Positions 54,063-62,958 of a stretch of DNA of 64,000 nt are shown in pieces (positions within the stretch are counted from its first letter, which is position 1; each line of letters begins with the position of its first letter). The notes beneath the pieces were generated by a model that was not told the origin of the DNA, made no database searches, and saw only the letters and a program-made list of their open reading frames with translations. Made by a program: the position numbers and the translations under genes. This DNA is from Nitratireductor sp. (lineage in GTDB: Bacteria; Pseudomonadota; Alphaproteobacteria; Rhizobiales; Rhizobiaceae), in the NCBI GenBank assembly GCA_017854535.1, contig JAFMHL010000001.1, positions 91,365 through 155,364 of the forward strand. Reading direction: 5' to 3'.

Positions 54063-55154
54063 ATGCATGACTTCAAGGGCCTTCTTGCCAAAGCAAGCGA
54101 AAAAGGAATCATCTCTGCTGACCAGCAGGAAAAAATGGAAAACTTGCTTGTTGAGCAATCCGCAGCTTCAAAGTTTGACGGGCTAGACTTGACTCTAGAG
54201 CAAGCAAAAGACTTTGAAGACCACAACTTAGATGAGGCTGCGGAAGCCCCGCGTCTTATCCGTGGTTTCCACGATGTGTTGATTACCATCGGGCTTTTAA
54301 CTGCGCTTGGTGGGTTGTGGGCTTTGGGAACAGCGTTTGCAGTTATTCCTGCTGTGGTGATTTTGGCTGAGATTTTTGTCCGTCGACAAAATCTTGCATT
54401 GCCGGCTTTTGTCTTGACCTTGGTGCTGGCTGCTGCGGTGCCAATGTCGATTTTCGGGCTGTTGCGGGGAGATGAATCGCCGTTGGTCCTGTCGGGAATA
54501 TTTGTAGCTCAGGCCATTGCGCTTGGCCTATTTTATTGGCGCTACCGGGTACCCGTCGCGTTGGCAAGTTTGATACTTGCCGGGTTTGGAGTGGCGTTTT
54601 TTCTCGCAATGTCGATTTACCAGGAAGCAACTGGTATTCCCTTTGATCATGAAAGCAATGCTCAGATATTCGGCCTGATCGGTTTTCTGCTTTCTGGGGG
54701 CTTGTTTTGGGTGGCCTTGCGATATGACATTCAGGATCGTGAGCGTGTTACCAGGCGCTCCGATGTGGCATTCTGGTTGCATTTAGCAACAGCGCCCATG
54801 CTGCTTTATTCCATGTTTCTGATGATCTTTGGCAGCAACGGCTTTTGGTGGAGCTCAAACCCGACAGCAAGTGATGCGCTGATTGCTGTCATCTTGATCA
54901 CGGTCATGATTCTCGTCGGAATTGTCATCGACCGTCGGGCCTTTGTAACCTCAGGTTTGCTTTCTCTTGGCGTAGCGCTTTACACAATCACAGCCAGCGT
55001 CGGCATCACGCTTTCCAGCATAGGCGCCTTCAGCTTTTTGGCGGTCGGCATTATCGTATTGGTGCTTGGGACTGGCTGGCACTTTCTGCGCAAAAGCGTG
55101 GTGCACAAATTGCCCGACAGTTGGCAGTCAGTCTTGCCGCCCGTCGAGGGGTAG
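54063..55154 (+). CDS. multi-pass membrane protein, DUF2157-like N-terminus
   Basis: Protein of 363 residues. The first 35 residues (LLAKASEKGIISADQQEKM) form a short soluble head resembling the start of DUF2157 proteins; eight to ten hydrophobic helices follow from residue about 75 onward. A cluster at the C-terminal side (FSFLAVGIIVLVLGTGWHFL) ends the hydrophobic part, and the last residues (LPDSWQSVLPPVEG) match a tail I have seen in rhizobial homologues. No transport or catalytic motif is visible. It converges with ychF, with only three bases between stops. Confidence 0.72.
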   Translation: MHDFKGLLAKASEKGIISADQQEKMENLLVEQSAASKFDGLDLTLEQAKDFEDHNLDEAAEAPRLIRGFHDVLITIGLLTALGGLWALGTAFAVIPAVVILAEIFVRRQNLALPAFVLTLVLAAAVPMSIFGLLRGDESPLVLSGIFVAQAIALGLFYWRYRVPVALASLILAGFGVAFFLAMSIYQEATGIPFDHESNAQIFGLIGFLLSGGLFWVALRYDIQDRERVTRRSDVAFWLHLATAPMLLYSMFLMIFGSNGFWWSSNPTASDALIAVILITVMILVGIVIDRRAFVTSGLLSLGVALYTITASVGITLSSIGAFSFLAVGIIVLVLGTGWHFLRKSVVHKLPDSWQSVLPPVEG

Positions 55155-55157
55155 CGT

Positions 55158-56261
55158 CTAAGTATTAAACTTAAACAGCATCACATCGCCATCGTTGACC
55201 AAATATTCCTTGCCTTCGTCTCGGGCTTTGCCTGCTTCTTTGGCCGCAACTTCGCCGCCTAAGGTTATATAGTCATTGAAGGCAATCGTCTGCGCGCGGA
55301 TGAAGCCACGCTCAAAATCTGTATGGATAACACCAGCAGCCTGAGGCGCTTTGGAGCCTTTGCGGACTGTCCATGCGCGTGTTTCTTTTGGTCCGGCTGT
55401 GAAATAGGTGATCAGGTTCAAGAGGGTGTAACCAGATGCAATCAGTCGGTCGAGGCCAGACTCCGTAAGACCATTCATTTCCAAATATTCAGGCTGTTCG
55501 CTGTTCGGCAATTGAGCAATTTCTTCTTCAATCTGGGCAGAGATTACGACAGACTGAGCGCCTTGTTCAGCGGCCATTTTGTCAACCGCAGCGCTGAAAA
55601 CATTGCCTGTTGCTGCATCGGTTTCGCCAACATTACAGACATAAAGAACTGGTTTGGAGGTCAGTAGGTTCAGGCCTTGCAATATTTTCAAATCTTCCGA
55701 CGCGATGTCTTTTAACAACATGCGAACAGGCTTACCCTCTTTGAGAAGCTCAAGGCTTGCTTCCATGATCGGGAGGAGGGTCATTGCCTCTTTGTCTTTG
55801 GACGTGGCGCGGCGGCGCATTTGGTCCGTGCGGCGCTCGAGGGATTCAAGGTCAGATAGCATCAACTCGGTCTCAACCGTATCGGCGTCAGCTACTGGAT
55901 TGATGGTGCCTTCCACATGGGTAATGTCGTCGTCTTCAAAACAACGCAGCACATGAACAATGGCGTCGACCTCGCGAATATTGGCGAGGAATTGGTTGCC
56001 AAGGCCTTCGCCTTTGGAGGCGCCACGCACAAGTCCAGCGATATCTACGAAAGAGATGCGGGTAGGGATGATTTCTTTTGATCCTGCGATGGATGCAATC
56101 TGCTTCAAACGTTTGTCCGGTACCGCCACATCGCCAGTGTTCGGCTCAATCGTGCAGAATGGATAATTAGCCGCTTGGGCCGCCGCTGTTTTTGTCAGCG
56201 CATTGAAGAGGGTGGATTTGCCCACATTTGGCAGACCAACAATACCGCATTTAATACCCAT
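55158..56261 (-). CDS. ychF: redox-regulated ATPase YchF
   Basis: Obg-related P-loop protein of 367 residues that hydrolyses ATP in place of GTP. G1 motif GLPNVGKSTLFNALT, G2/G3 region with VDIAGLVRGASKGEGLGNQF, and the altered G4 motif (CNVGE in place of NKxD) that accounts for ATP preference. The C-terminal TGS domain is seen as TYFTAGPKETRAWTV and FERGFIRAQTI. It binds ribosomes and is linked to stress responses. It is the last gene of rplY-pth-ychF on the minus strand, a common order in alphaproteobacteria. Confidence 0.97.
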   Translation of the reverse strand: MGIKCGIVGLPNVGKSTLFNALTKTAAAQAANYPFCTIEPNTGDVAVPDKRLKQIASIAGSKEIIPTRISFVDIAGLVRGASKGEGLGNQFLANIREVDAIVHVLRCFEDDDITHVEGTINPVADADTVETELMLSDLESLERRTDQMRRRATSKDKEAMTLLPIMEASLELLKEGKPVRMLLKDIASEDLKILQGLNLLTSKPVLYVCNVGETDAATGNVFSAAVDKMAAEQGAQSVVISAQIEEEIAQLPNSEQPEYLEMNGLTESGLDRLIASGYTLLNLITYFTAGPKETRAWTVRKGSKAPQAAGVIHTDFERGFIRAQTIAFNDYITLGGEVAAKEAGKARDEGKEYLVNDGDVMLFKFNT

Positions 56262-56300
56262 AGTGATTTCCTAATTCTTTTCCTGTTTCCGCTAAACGGA

Positions 56301-57014
56301 TCAGTCTTTATTGCCAAGCAGTTTTTTCAACATTTCTGCCATAGGTCCCGTTTTCGGGGCTTCAACTTTCGGCGAGTTGTTGCGCGCTTGATGAACATGG
56401 CTCTTTGCTTTTGGTATTTTTGGACCCTGTTTTGTCTTTTCAGTTTTCTCGCCAGTTGCCAAAGCGATTTTGTTCATAAAGTTTGCGTCGTCGGCTTTAG
56501 CTAACAGACAGGCTTCATCTGCAATAGCCTCTAACAAAGGGTCAAGCCATTCACGGTCCATCTTTGCGAAGTCGCCCAACACATGGCCTGTCACGCGCTC
56601 TTTCGAGCCAGGATGACCGATCCCCAATCGCACACGGCGATAATCCTTACCGCAGTGGTCATCGATGGAGCGAATGCCATTATGGCCGCCAGCGCCGCCG
56701 CCGATTTTGATGCGGACTTTACCGGGGGCAAGGTCTAGCTCATCGTATAGCACTGTGATGTCATTTGGCGTCAGTTTGTAAAAGCGCATGGCTTCGCCAA
56801 CGCTCTCGCCGGATCCATTCATGAAAGTTTGCGGTTTGACCAAAAGCACTTTTTCGCCGCAGATTTCACCATCGGCAATCTCTGCTTTGAATTTTTTCCG
56901 CCAAGGCGAAAAGGAATGGCGGCGGAGTATTTCATCCGCCGCCATAAAACCGATATTGTGACGATGTCCGGCATATTTAGCCCCTGGATTTCCTAGCCCC
57001 ACGATAATGCGCAT
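56301..57014 (-). CDS. pth: peptidyl-tRNA hydrolase
   Basis: Releases peptides from peptidyl-tRNA that drops off the ribosome. 237 residues, longer than the roughly 190 of E. coli because of a basic C-terminal tail ([17 protein letters not shown]), usual for Rhizobiales. Motifs: [18 protein letters not shown] with the catalytic His19, [18 protein letters not shown] and [12 protein letters not shown]. The start at 57014 gives [11 protein letters not shown]; the frame extends upstream to 57095 but with non-family sequence. It lies 37 bp downstream of rplY. Confidence 0.96.
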   Translation of the reverse strand: MRIIVGLGNPGAKYAGHRHNIGFMAADEILRRHSFSPWRKKFKAEIADGEICGEKVLLVKPQTFMNGSGESVGEAMRFYKLTPNDITVLYDELDLAPGKVRIKIGGGAGGHNGIRSIDDHCGKDYRRVRLGIGHPGSKERVTGHVLGDFAKMDREWLDPLLEAIADEACLLAKADDANFMNKIALATGEKTEKTKQGPKIPKAKSHVHQARNNSPKVEAPKTGPMAEMLKKLLGNKD

Positions 57015-57051
57015 GGCAATGGTCCTTTCGAGGTTAACAGCCGAAGAAAGC

Positions 57052-57717
57052 TTACTCTTTGCTTTCTTCCGCGTCGCCAGCTTCTTCATCACCAACTACT
57101 GCAACTTCATCTGCCGCTGGAGCTTCTTCATCTTCGTCTTCAGCAGGAGCTACTGTTGGCGGAGCGATAGAACACATTGTTGGATCACGGTCTGTGACGG
57201 TCATTGAAACACCGTCTGGCAATTTGATTTTCGAAGCGTGGATAACGTCATCGATTTCAAGGCCAGTAAGGTCGATTTCAAACGCCTCAGGAATTGCGTC
57301 AGCGCGACAAGCAACTTCAAGCGTGTAACGAACAACGTTAAGAACGCCACCAACTTTGATGCCCGGGCATTCTTCTTCATTGATGTAATGAACAGGAATC
57401 TCAACGGTAACTTTGGTGTTTTTACCAATGCGAAGGAAATCTACATGCGTGAAGAAATCACGTACAGGCTCGCGCTGATAGTCTTTTGGCAGAACCTTGT
57501 GTTTCTTGCCGTCTACATCAATTTCAAGAACGGTGTTTTGAAAGCCGCCTTTGTTGATTTGAAGTGACAATTCCTTGTAAGGCAAGGAGATCATTAGGGG
57601 ATCTTTGTTGTCGCCATAAATGACGGCTGGCACCATATTGTTGCGGCGTAGTTCACGAGCGGCCCCCTTGCCTGCCCGATCGCGTGCCTGTGCCTTGAGC
57701 TCGATAATATCGCCCAT
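57052..57717 (-). CDS. rplY: 50S ribosomal protein L25/general stress protein Ctc
   Basis: 5S rRNA-binding ribosomal protein of the longer Ctc type, 221 residues. The N-terminal L25 domain includes [18 protein letters not shown], and the C-terminal TL5-like domain has [19 protein letters not shown] and the [19 protein letters not shown] segment, then an acidic tail ([14 protein letters not shown]). The ATG at 57717 is preceded by AAAGGA; an upstream frame to 57756 is not family-like. It is first in rplY-pth-ychF. Confidence 0.96.
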   Translation of the reverse strand: MGDIIELKAQARDRAGKGAARELRRNNMVPAVIYGDNKDPLMISLPYKELSLQINKGGFQNTVLEIDVDGKKHKVLPKDYQREPVRDFFTHVDFLRIGKNTKVTVEIPVHYINEEECPGIKVGGVLNVVRYTLEVACRADAIPEAFEIDLTGLEIDDVIHASKIKLPDGVSMTVTDRDPTMCSIAPPTVAPAEDEDEEAPAADEVAVVGDEEAGDAEESKE

Positions 57718-57870
57718 GGTAGTTCCTTTCGCGTATCTATAGAGGGCTTTTCGCAAGTTTAACCTTACGAAAATTGCTGTCTTTAAAGCTAAATGCTATT
57801 TTGAAACAACAAACCCGCGCTGCCTCCAAGGGTGTCTGCACGGGCGAGAGGGTGTATAGGGTAAAATCGG

Positions 57871-57907
57871 GCCCTTAGCAAGCCTTTGAGCAAGGCAAAA
57901 AGGGCCG
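57871..57907 (-). terminator. possible terminator downstream of the minus-strand hypothetical gene
   Basis: Nested inverted repeats GCCCTT/AAGGGC with an inner GCCTT/AAGGC sit just past the stop of the gene at 57912-58823. There is only a weak T-rich run after it on the minus strand, so termination strength is uncertain. Confidence 0.4.
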
Positions 57908-57911
57908 CTGA

Positions 57912-58823
57912 TCAATCGAAAATATCAAGCTTGCGATTAGGCGCTGTATAAGCCCTCAGGACTGCTAAGGCATCCTGTTTTGTGATCATTTTTCTTCTCA
58001 CCATTGGCCAGTCATCGGCTGTTGAAGGTGAGACTGATGCAGAGCCGCCGCCAGTGACCGATACCGTTGCGTCTTTAAACCCAAGATGGGCCATGACGGA
58101 TATCCGGTGCTGGCCATCCTTCACATAAAATGCCCAGTCTCCATTGGTGTCTACCAGAAAATGGCCAGAGGGATAATCTTCGTTATCGATCAACCCGTTT
58201 TTCTTGAAGGATGCCAACAAACGGTCTAAATGTGCCGCCTCCAATGCAATCTTTTCTGGAGACACTGGCCCATGGTGTTGGTGACCGTGGGAGGCGGCCA
58301 ATCCCTTTTCTGTCATGACATTTCTGTCAAACTCATTGAGAGCAAACATCATCCAAGGAAGGCCTTTGAGAGGCATGGGTAATTTGGAATTGGTTTTCAC
58401 AAAGTGTTTTTCAACAACATTTTCCGGCTGATGGCGGGCGTAGAAAGTTTTTAGGGCGCTGATGCCATCACGCAAATATCGAACGAAGTGATGCTGTTCA
58501 GGATCAAATCGCAAACCGCCCGCATATCGCATGTGAGAAATGGGAATTGTCATTTTCACCGATCTAGCCAAGAAGGCCAGTTCGCTTGGATGAATATCTT
58601 CAAGGGTTAGAGGGGCGCCATTTTTGCCGTGCAAGAACTTGTCAGATGGATGACGTCTACGGGCGTTTGGAACAAAAAGTTTATACAAAATGGGCGGCGT
58701 AAGATCGACAGCAGTTTTTTTCAAAGCCTTTTTCAAGCGCAAGGAAAGGTAGAAGCCTTTTGCGGAGGCCATCTCCTTTTTTTCAGCCTTACTGGCTTTT
58801 GCTTGTTCTGCGATGTCTGTCAT
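57912..58823 (-). CDS. hypothetical protein with ParB-like C-terminal motif
   Basis: Protein of 303 residues, soluble and basic. The N-terminal 45 residues are charged helix; the middle has DKFLHGKNGAPLTLEDIHPS and LRDGISALKTFYARHQPEN. The C-terminal third contains GHFLVDTNGDWAFYVKDGQH followed by RISVMAHLGF, resembling the ligand-binding hairpin of ParB/Srx-like domains (DGQHR). Similar proteins occur near polysaccharide genes, where their function is unknown. A His-rich stretch (HGHQHHGP) lies just before. It is a single gene; the neighbour divergent across about 190 bp is the chromate operon. Confidence 0.65.
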   Translation of the reverse strand: MTDIAEQAKASKAEKKEMASAKGFYLSLRLKKALKKTAVDLTPPILYKLFVPNARRRHPSDKFLHGKNGAPLTLEDIHPSELAFLARSVKMTIPISHMRYAGGLRFDPEQHHFVRYLRDGISALKTFYARHQPENVVEKHFVKTNSKLPMPLKGLPWMMFALNEFDRNVMTEKGLAASHGHQHHGPVSPEKIALEAAHLDRLLASFKKNGLIDNEDYPSGHFLVDTNGDWAFYVKDGQHRISVMAHLGFKDATVSVTGGGSASVSPSTADDWPMVRRKMITKQDALAVLRAYTAPNRKLDIFD

Positions 58824-58905
58824 AAACCTGTCCGATGATTGCCTTTATTATAAGCACATCTCACCCCATCTTCGCCAGTCTTCAATTGACCAATTGAGCA
58901 TCTGA

Positions 58906-58935
58906 TTGACAAGAGGGCTGAATTTGGTCAAGTAA
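58906..58935 (+). promoter_or_regulatory. possible promoter of the chr operon
   Basis: TTGACA at 58906-58911 is a perfect -35 box. The expected -10 region around 58929-58935 (CAAGTAA) is weak. Transcription from here would begin near 58941, exactly where the structured leader begins, which supports the assignment. Confidence 0.4.
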
Positions 58936-58940
58936 GGTTA

Positions 58941-58995
58941 TGGGGTCAGCGACTACCCCGTGAGGCGTAAGCCCAATGTTCGCGTCCGAATAATT
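58941..58995 (+). promoter_or_regulatory. structured 5' leader (possible riboswitch-like element) ahead of rhodanese-ChrB/ChrA
   Basis: GGGGT at 58942-58946 pairs with ACCCC at 58955-58959; immediately after, GTGAGGCGTAAGCCC forms a GGC/GCC stem with a GTAA tetraloop (58964-58973). A conserved-looking tail (AATGTTCGCGTCCGAA) runs to the ribosome site AAGGAGG at 59001-59007. Compact two-stem leaders like this occur in alphaproteobacterial sulfur-related genes (for example the sul1 motif); I cannot verify a match. The genes behind it (rhodanese, chromate/sulfate-type transporter) fit sulfur or oxyanion control. Confidence 0.5.
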
Positions 58996-59015
58996 CTCTA
59001 AAGGAGGAAGGACGC

Positions 59016-59837
59016 ATGCCGTCTCCCAAACAAATTTCCGTATCTCAATTATCTCGCCTAATTGGTTTACCCAATGCGCCCACTATTGTTGATGTCTGCA
59101 CAGACGATGACTTTAGTGTTGATTCAACTTTTATTCCAGGTTCGTTTCGTCATCCGTTTGATGATATCCCGGCCCTTGTGCCGCAGCTTTTAGACAAGAA
59201 AGTCGTGATTGTCTGCCACAAAGGGTTGAAACTCAGTCAGGGCGCTGCCGCAATTCTGCGAACATATGGCATGCAGGCCGAAACTTTGGAAGGAGGACGT
59301 GTTGCCTGGAAGGCTGCGGGGGAAATGCTTGTGCCTGTTGGTAAAACCCCAAAACCAGACACATCTGGAAGCAGTCTTTGGGTCACTCGCCATCGGCCGA
59401 AAATCGACAGGATCGCATGCCCTTGGCTTATTCGACGGTTTGTTGACCCAAAGGCGCGGTTTTTATTCGTAGAGCCGTCGCAAGTTTTGCTGGTTGCTGA
59501 CAGATTTAATGCAACGCCTTTTGATGTGGAAGATGTATTTTGGAGCCATCGCGGGGACCAATGCAGCTTTGATACGATGATCGAAGGATTTAATTTGACC
59601 AGTGAAGCCCTAAAACGGTTGGCTCTCATTGTGCGCGGCGCTGATACCAACCGCCATGATCTTGCACCAGAATCTGCTGGATTAGTAGCTGCCTCGCTCG
59701 GACTATCACGCATGTATCGTGATGATCTGGCACAGTTAGAAGCGGGTATGGGATTATATGATGCTTTCTACCGCTGGTGCAGAGATGCCCAAGATGAAGG
59801 TCATGATTGGCCCGCAACAAGTGGGGCGAATAAATGA
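59016..59837 (+). CDS. chrB: rhodanese-ChrB fusion protein, chromate resistance
   Basis: Protein of 273 residues with two domains. Residues 1-110 are a rhodanese fold, active-site loop Cys67 in VVIVCHKGLKLSQGAAAILR and the opening IVDVCTDDDF. Residues about 118-265 are the ChrB C-terminal domain: SLWVTRHRPKIDRIACPWL, FDVEDVFWSHRGDQCSFDTM and HDLAPESAGLVAASLGLSRM. ChrB proteins sense or help handle chromate and are coupled to ChrA; the rhodanese module suggests thiol or sulfur chemistry. The ATG has AAGGAGG in front and the stop overlaps the next start (ATGA). So it is co-translated with chrA. Confidence 0.92.
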   Translation: MPSPKQISVSQLSRLIGLPNAPTIVDVCTDDDFSVDSTFIPGSFRHPFDDIPALVPQLLDKKVVIVCHKGLKLSQGAAAILRTYGMQAETLEGGRVAWKAAGEMLVPVGKTPKPDTSGSSLWVTRHRPKIDRIACPWLIRRFVDPKARFLFVEPSQVLLVADRFNATPFDVEDVFWSHRGDQCSFDTMIEGFNLTSEALKRLALIVRGADTNRHDLAPESAGLVAASLGLSRMYRDDLAQLEAGMGLYDAFYRWCRDAQDEGHDWPATSGANK

Positions 59838-61120
59838 ACTTATTTTTTGATGATTTTTTCAAAACGTTTGGCAAGATCGGGCTTTTGTCCTTTGGTGGTC
59901 CGGCAGGGCAAATTGCGTTGATGCACAAAATTCTGGTCGATGAGAAACAATGGCTGGATGAGAAGCGTTTTCTGCATGCGCTTAATTTCTGCATGCTGCT
60001 GCCGGGCCCAGAGGCCATGCAATTGGCAACCTATGCTGGTTGGATGTTGCGCGGTGTAAAAGGTGGGTTATTGGCAGGTCTACTATTTGTGTTACCTGGT
60101 GCTTTGGTGATACTTGGCCTATCAATGTTGTATGTTTATCTAGGTGAAGTCCCGTTGGTGGCTGGGCTATTGTTTGGACTGAAGGCAGCAGTTCTGGCGA
60201 TTGTATTGCAAGCTTTGTTCAAGGTTGCGAAACGTGCGCTTAAGGGTTGGGAGAGCCTGGTCCTAGCTGTTGTTGCGCTTATTGCCTTAGCTGTTTTCAG
60301 TGTGCCGTTTCCTATTGTTATCTTTGCGGCAGGAATTATCGGTGCAGTATTTCCTTCGCTGTTTTCCCATGCGCCGGAACCAGAGGTGATTGAACGACCT
60401 GTTGAGCCGATGAAGCATGTCATGCGAGTTCTTGCGGGAGCTGCGTTGTTTTGGTTGTTGCCGCTTATATTGCTGGTGTTTTTCATAACCCCCAATAGCG
60501 TTTTCGCCAAAGAAGCTGCGTTTTTTTCAAAAGCAGCTGTTGTTACTTTTGGCGGGGCCTACGCAGTTCTAGCCTATGTGGGGCAGCAGGCTGTGGACAT
60601 TTATGGTTGGCTCAGACCAGACGAAATGCTTGCCGGTCTTGGGCTAGCAGAAACAACACCGGGGCCATTGATTTTGATATTGGTGTTTGTTGGTTTTGTA
60701 GGGGCATTTCGTGATGCTGGCCTTTTAGACCCGCTTATCTCGGGCATGCTCGGCGCTATGGTTACGCTTTGGGTCACGTTTGTTCCATGCTTTATTTGGA
60801 TATTCTTAGGCGCACCGTTTGTTGAGGTTTTACGAGGTAATAAAATATTGGCTGGATCCTTGGCTGCGATAACCGCTGCTGTGGTCGGTGTCATTGCCAA
60901 TCTATCGATCTGGTTTGGCGCTCATGTATTGTTCGATGAGCTAACGCCACGCTCTGTGATGGGGCAGGTTTTAGGTTTGCCAATTTTAACATCCCTCAAT
61001 TTGGCGGCGGCAGCGATCGCAATTGTCTCCGCTATCTTTTTGTTCAGGGGCGGAGGATTGGCCCCACTCCTTATTGGATCGACCATTGCAGGCATTGGCT
61101 TTCATTTTCTGATGATTTGA
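59834..61120 (+). CDS. chrA: chromate transporter ChrA (CHR family, long form)
   Basis: Membrane protein of 428 residues with two homologous halves, as in long-chain CHR transporters. N-terminal signature FGKIGLLSFGGPAGQIALMH, followed by LLPGPEAMQLATYAGW; the second half repeats it with AAVVTFGGAYAVLAYVGQQ and GLAETTPGPLILILVFVGF. The conserved Pro-Gly (PGP) motifs of both halves are present. It exports chromate, and family members also relate to sulfate. It overlaps chrB by four bases and lies behind the structured leader. Confidence 0.95.
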   Translation: MNLFFDDFFKTFGKIGLLSFGGPAGQIALMHKILVDEKQWLDEKRFLHALNFCMLLPGPEAMQLATYAGWMLRGVKGGLLAGLLFVLPGALVILGLSMLYVYLGEVPLVAGLLFGLKAAVLAIVLQALFKVAKRALKGWESLVLAVVALIALAVFSVPFPIVIFAAGIIGAVFPSLFSHAPEPEVIERPVEPMKHVMRVLAGAALFWLLPLILLVFFITPNSVFAKEAAFFSKAAVVTFGGAYAVLAYVGQQAVDIYGWLRPDEMLAGLGLAETTPGPLILILVFVGFVGAFRDAGLLDPLISGMLGAMVTLWVTFVPCFIWIFLGAPFVEVLRGNKILAGSLAAITAAVVGVIANLSIWFGAHVLFDELTPRSVMGQVLGLPILTSLNLAAAAIAIVSAIFLFRGGGLAPLLIGSTIAGIGFHFLMI

Positions 61121-61124
61121 AGTT

Positions 61125-61673
61125 TTACTGCTGAATTTGTGGGGTAGCGTCCAACGGCTTATCCAAATTGTCTTCCGGTTCTTCTGTATCCAGAACCGAG
61201 CGCAATTCCATGCGGGTGATTCCAAGCGCGATGTTGATGCCCTCTTGCTGGTTTGCTTTTAGGGGCTGGAGGGCATAATTTTCTGAAAGACCACCGATCA
61301 GAACGCTGGCACCCAGACCAACCGCCAGCGCAGCGCTTGCCGAGGCCCCCGTGTAATTACCCGCAAGGGTTCCGGGCTGATATGGATTTTCCTTTGGCAC
61401 GTAAACCGACCAGCGCAAAATGGATTCACGGGTGAAGCCGATGTCGATTCCGTACTTCTTCAACTCGCCGATATAGTGCTCAATGACTTCACCCTTCGGG
61501 TTGATCAGGGTGCAGCTGATGTCTTTGTCTGAGCCGACTATGTATCCTGTGCCTTCGGCTACAAAGCATTCGAGTTCGCCCACATTGGTGCGTGTTTGAG
61601 CACTGGCAATATTCCCCGCGAGAAGAAAGAGAGCCATGGCGATTGAAACAGGAAGTGCTGGTAGTTTGGTCAC
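61125..61673 (-). CDS. DUF992 domain secreted protein
   Basis: Exported protein of 182 residues; signal peptide VSIAMALFLLAGNIASAQ, mature start near QTRTNVGELECF. The DUF992 pattern is clear: GELECFVAEGTGYIVGSDKD, SCTLINPKGEVIEHYIGEL, KYGIDIGFTRESILRWSVY and ASAALAVGLGASVLIGG. The family is a periplasmic protein of unknown function restricted mainly to Rhizobiales. It converges on chrA with a four-base gap. The last 30 residues (DTEEPEDNLDKPLDA) are acidic and unique. Confidence 0.9.
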   Translation of the reverse strand: MTKLPALPVSIAMALFLLAGNIASAQTRTNVGELECFVAEGTGYIVGSDKDISCTLINPKGEVIEHYIGELKKYGIDIGFTRESILRWSVYVPKENPYQPGTLAGNYTGASASAALAVGLGASVLIGGLSENYALQPLKANQQEGINIALGITRMELRSVLDTEEPEDNLDKPLDATPQIQQ

Positions 61674-61786
61674 AATAAAGAGCTTTCCGAATCGTGGTCA
61701 TCAATGTGATGAATAGACCCAGAGTGTGCCAGAAAATTGGCAGCAAAAGATAGTGAAATTAAAAGGGACTTAGAGCTGAGGAAATC

Positions 61787-62719
61787 CTAGTCGAATAGAC
61801 TTGAAACGGATTTTTCCAGAGCGGTGCGCTGGATCGCTTCACCAACCAGTTCAGCTACCGATACAACACGAATGTTATGGGCAGTCTCTACGGCGGTTGA
61901 TGGCTCTATGGAGTCCGTAATCACCAATTCCTTCAGTTTTGAAGAGGTGATACGCGATACGGCACCACCGGATAGAACGCCATGGGTGATATAGGCGGTT
62001 ACACTGGTAGCACCTTTCTTCAACAGTGCTTCTGCAGCGTTGCAGAGAGTTCCGCCAGAATCGATGATATCGTCGATCAAAAGGCAGTCTTTGCCTGATA
62101 CGTCACCGATAACATTCATTACTTCCGAGTCGCCGGGTCGGTCACGGCGTTTGTCTACAATTGCTAAAAGCGAGTCGGTGCGTTTTGCCAATGCGCGGGC
62201 GCGAACAACACCGCCTACGTCTGGCGAAACGACCATAATGTTTTCAAGGGCATAATTTTCAATCACATCGCGCGCCAAAACGGGTACTGCGAATAGATTG
62301 TCTGTTGGAATATCAAAGAAACCCTGGATCTGCGCTGCATGAAGATCAAGCGTAAGAACGCGGTCAGCGCCAGCAGTCGTGATAAGATTTGCAACTACTT
62401 TTGCAGAAATTGGCGTACGTGGACCCGGTTTGCGGTCCTGACGGGCATAGCCAAAATAAGGGAGGACCGCTGTAATTCTCTTCGCTGAAGCCCTTTTCAA
62501 GGCATCGATCATAATCAACAATTCCATCAAATTATCGTTGGCTGGATAAGAAGTTGATTGCAGAATGAAGCAATCTTCTCCGCGCACATTTTCCAGAATT
62601 TCTACGAAGATTTCCTGATCTGCGAATCTACGGACATTTGCTTTTCCAAGCTGAATATCGAGATAGTTGCAAATGTGCCCGGCAAGAAGGCGGTTAGAAT
62701 TGCCTGCAAATAATTTCAT
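61787..62719 (-). CDS. prs: ribose-phosphate pyrophosphokinase
   Basis: Makes PRPP from ribose-5-phosphate and ATP, supplying purine, pyrimidine, His and Trp synthesis. 310 residues, normal length. Landmarks: [74 protein letters not shown] and the PRPP loop [18 protein letters not shown]. Apt in this window consumes its product. Transcribed alone on the minus strand. Confidence 0.98.
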   Translation of the reverse strand: MKLFAGNSNRLLAGHICNYLDIQLGKANVRRFADQEIFVEILENVRGEDCFILQSTSYPANDNLMELLIMIDALKRASAKRITAVLPYFGYARQDRKPGPRTPISAKVVANLITTAGADRVLTLDLHAAQIQGFFDIPTDNLFAVPVLARDVIENYALENIMVVSPDVGGVVRARALAKRTDSLLAIVDKRRDRPGDSEVMNVIGDVSGKDCLLIDDIIDSGGTLCNAAEALLKKGATSVTAYITHGVLSGGAVSRITSSKLKELVITDSIEPSTAVETAHNIRVVSVAELVGEAIQRTALEKSVSSLFD

Positions 62720-62919
62720 GAACTCGCAGCCCGACGTTTCATGGCAAAACCAACTGTTCTAGGTGAATGTTAAATTTTGCAGCCTATGTATGTCCGTTCC
62801 TATAGGGGAAGCGGGGCAGGGCATCAATGCACTTCATGACGCATTGCGGAATAAGCTGTAGAAAACTGCCGAAATAGTTATTTTGCATGCAAAAGTATAA
62901 GAGGCATTTTATGCAACTT
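62720..62919. other. intergenic region upstream of prs
   Basis: About 200 bp without a gene. It should hold the prs promoter (minus strand). I could not pick out a convincing -35/-10 pair. Confidence 0.4.
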
Positions 62920-62958
62920 ATAAAAATGGAGAGCACATAGCCAGTTTACTGTGTGCTC
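62920..62958 (-). terminator. rho-independent terminator of the lipoprotein gene
   Basis: On the minus strand GAGCACACAG (62958-62949) pairs with CTATGTGCTC (62940-62931), one mismatch, followed by TCCATTTTTA. The stem begins within the last codons of the lipoprotein gene, overlapping its stop. Confidence 0.7.
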
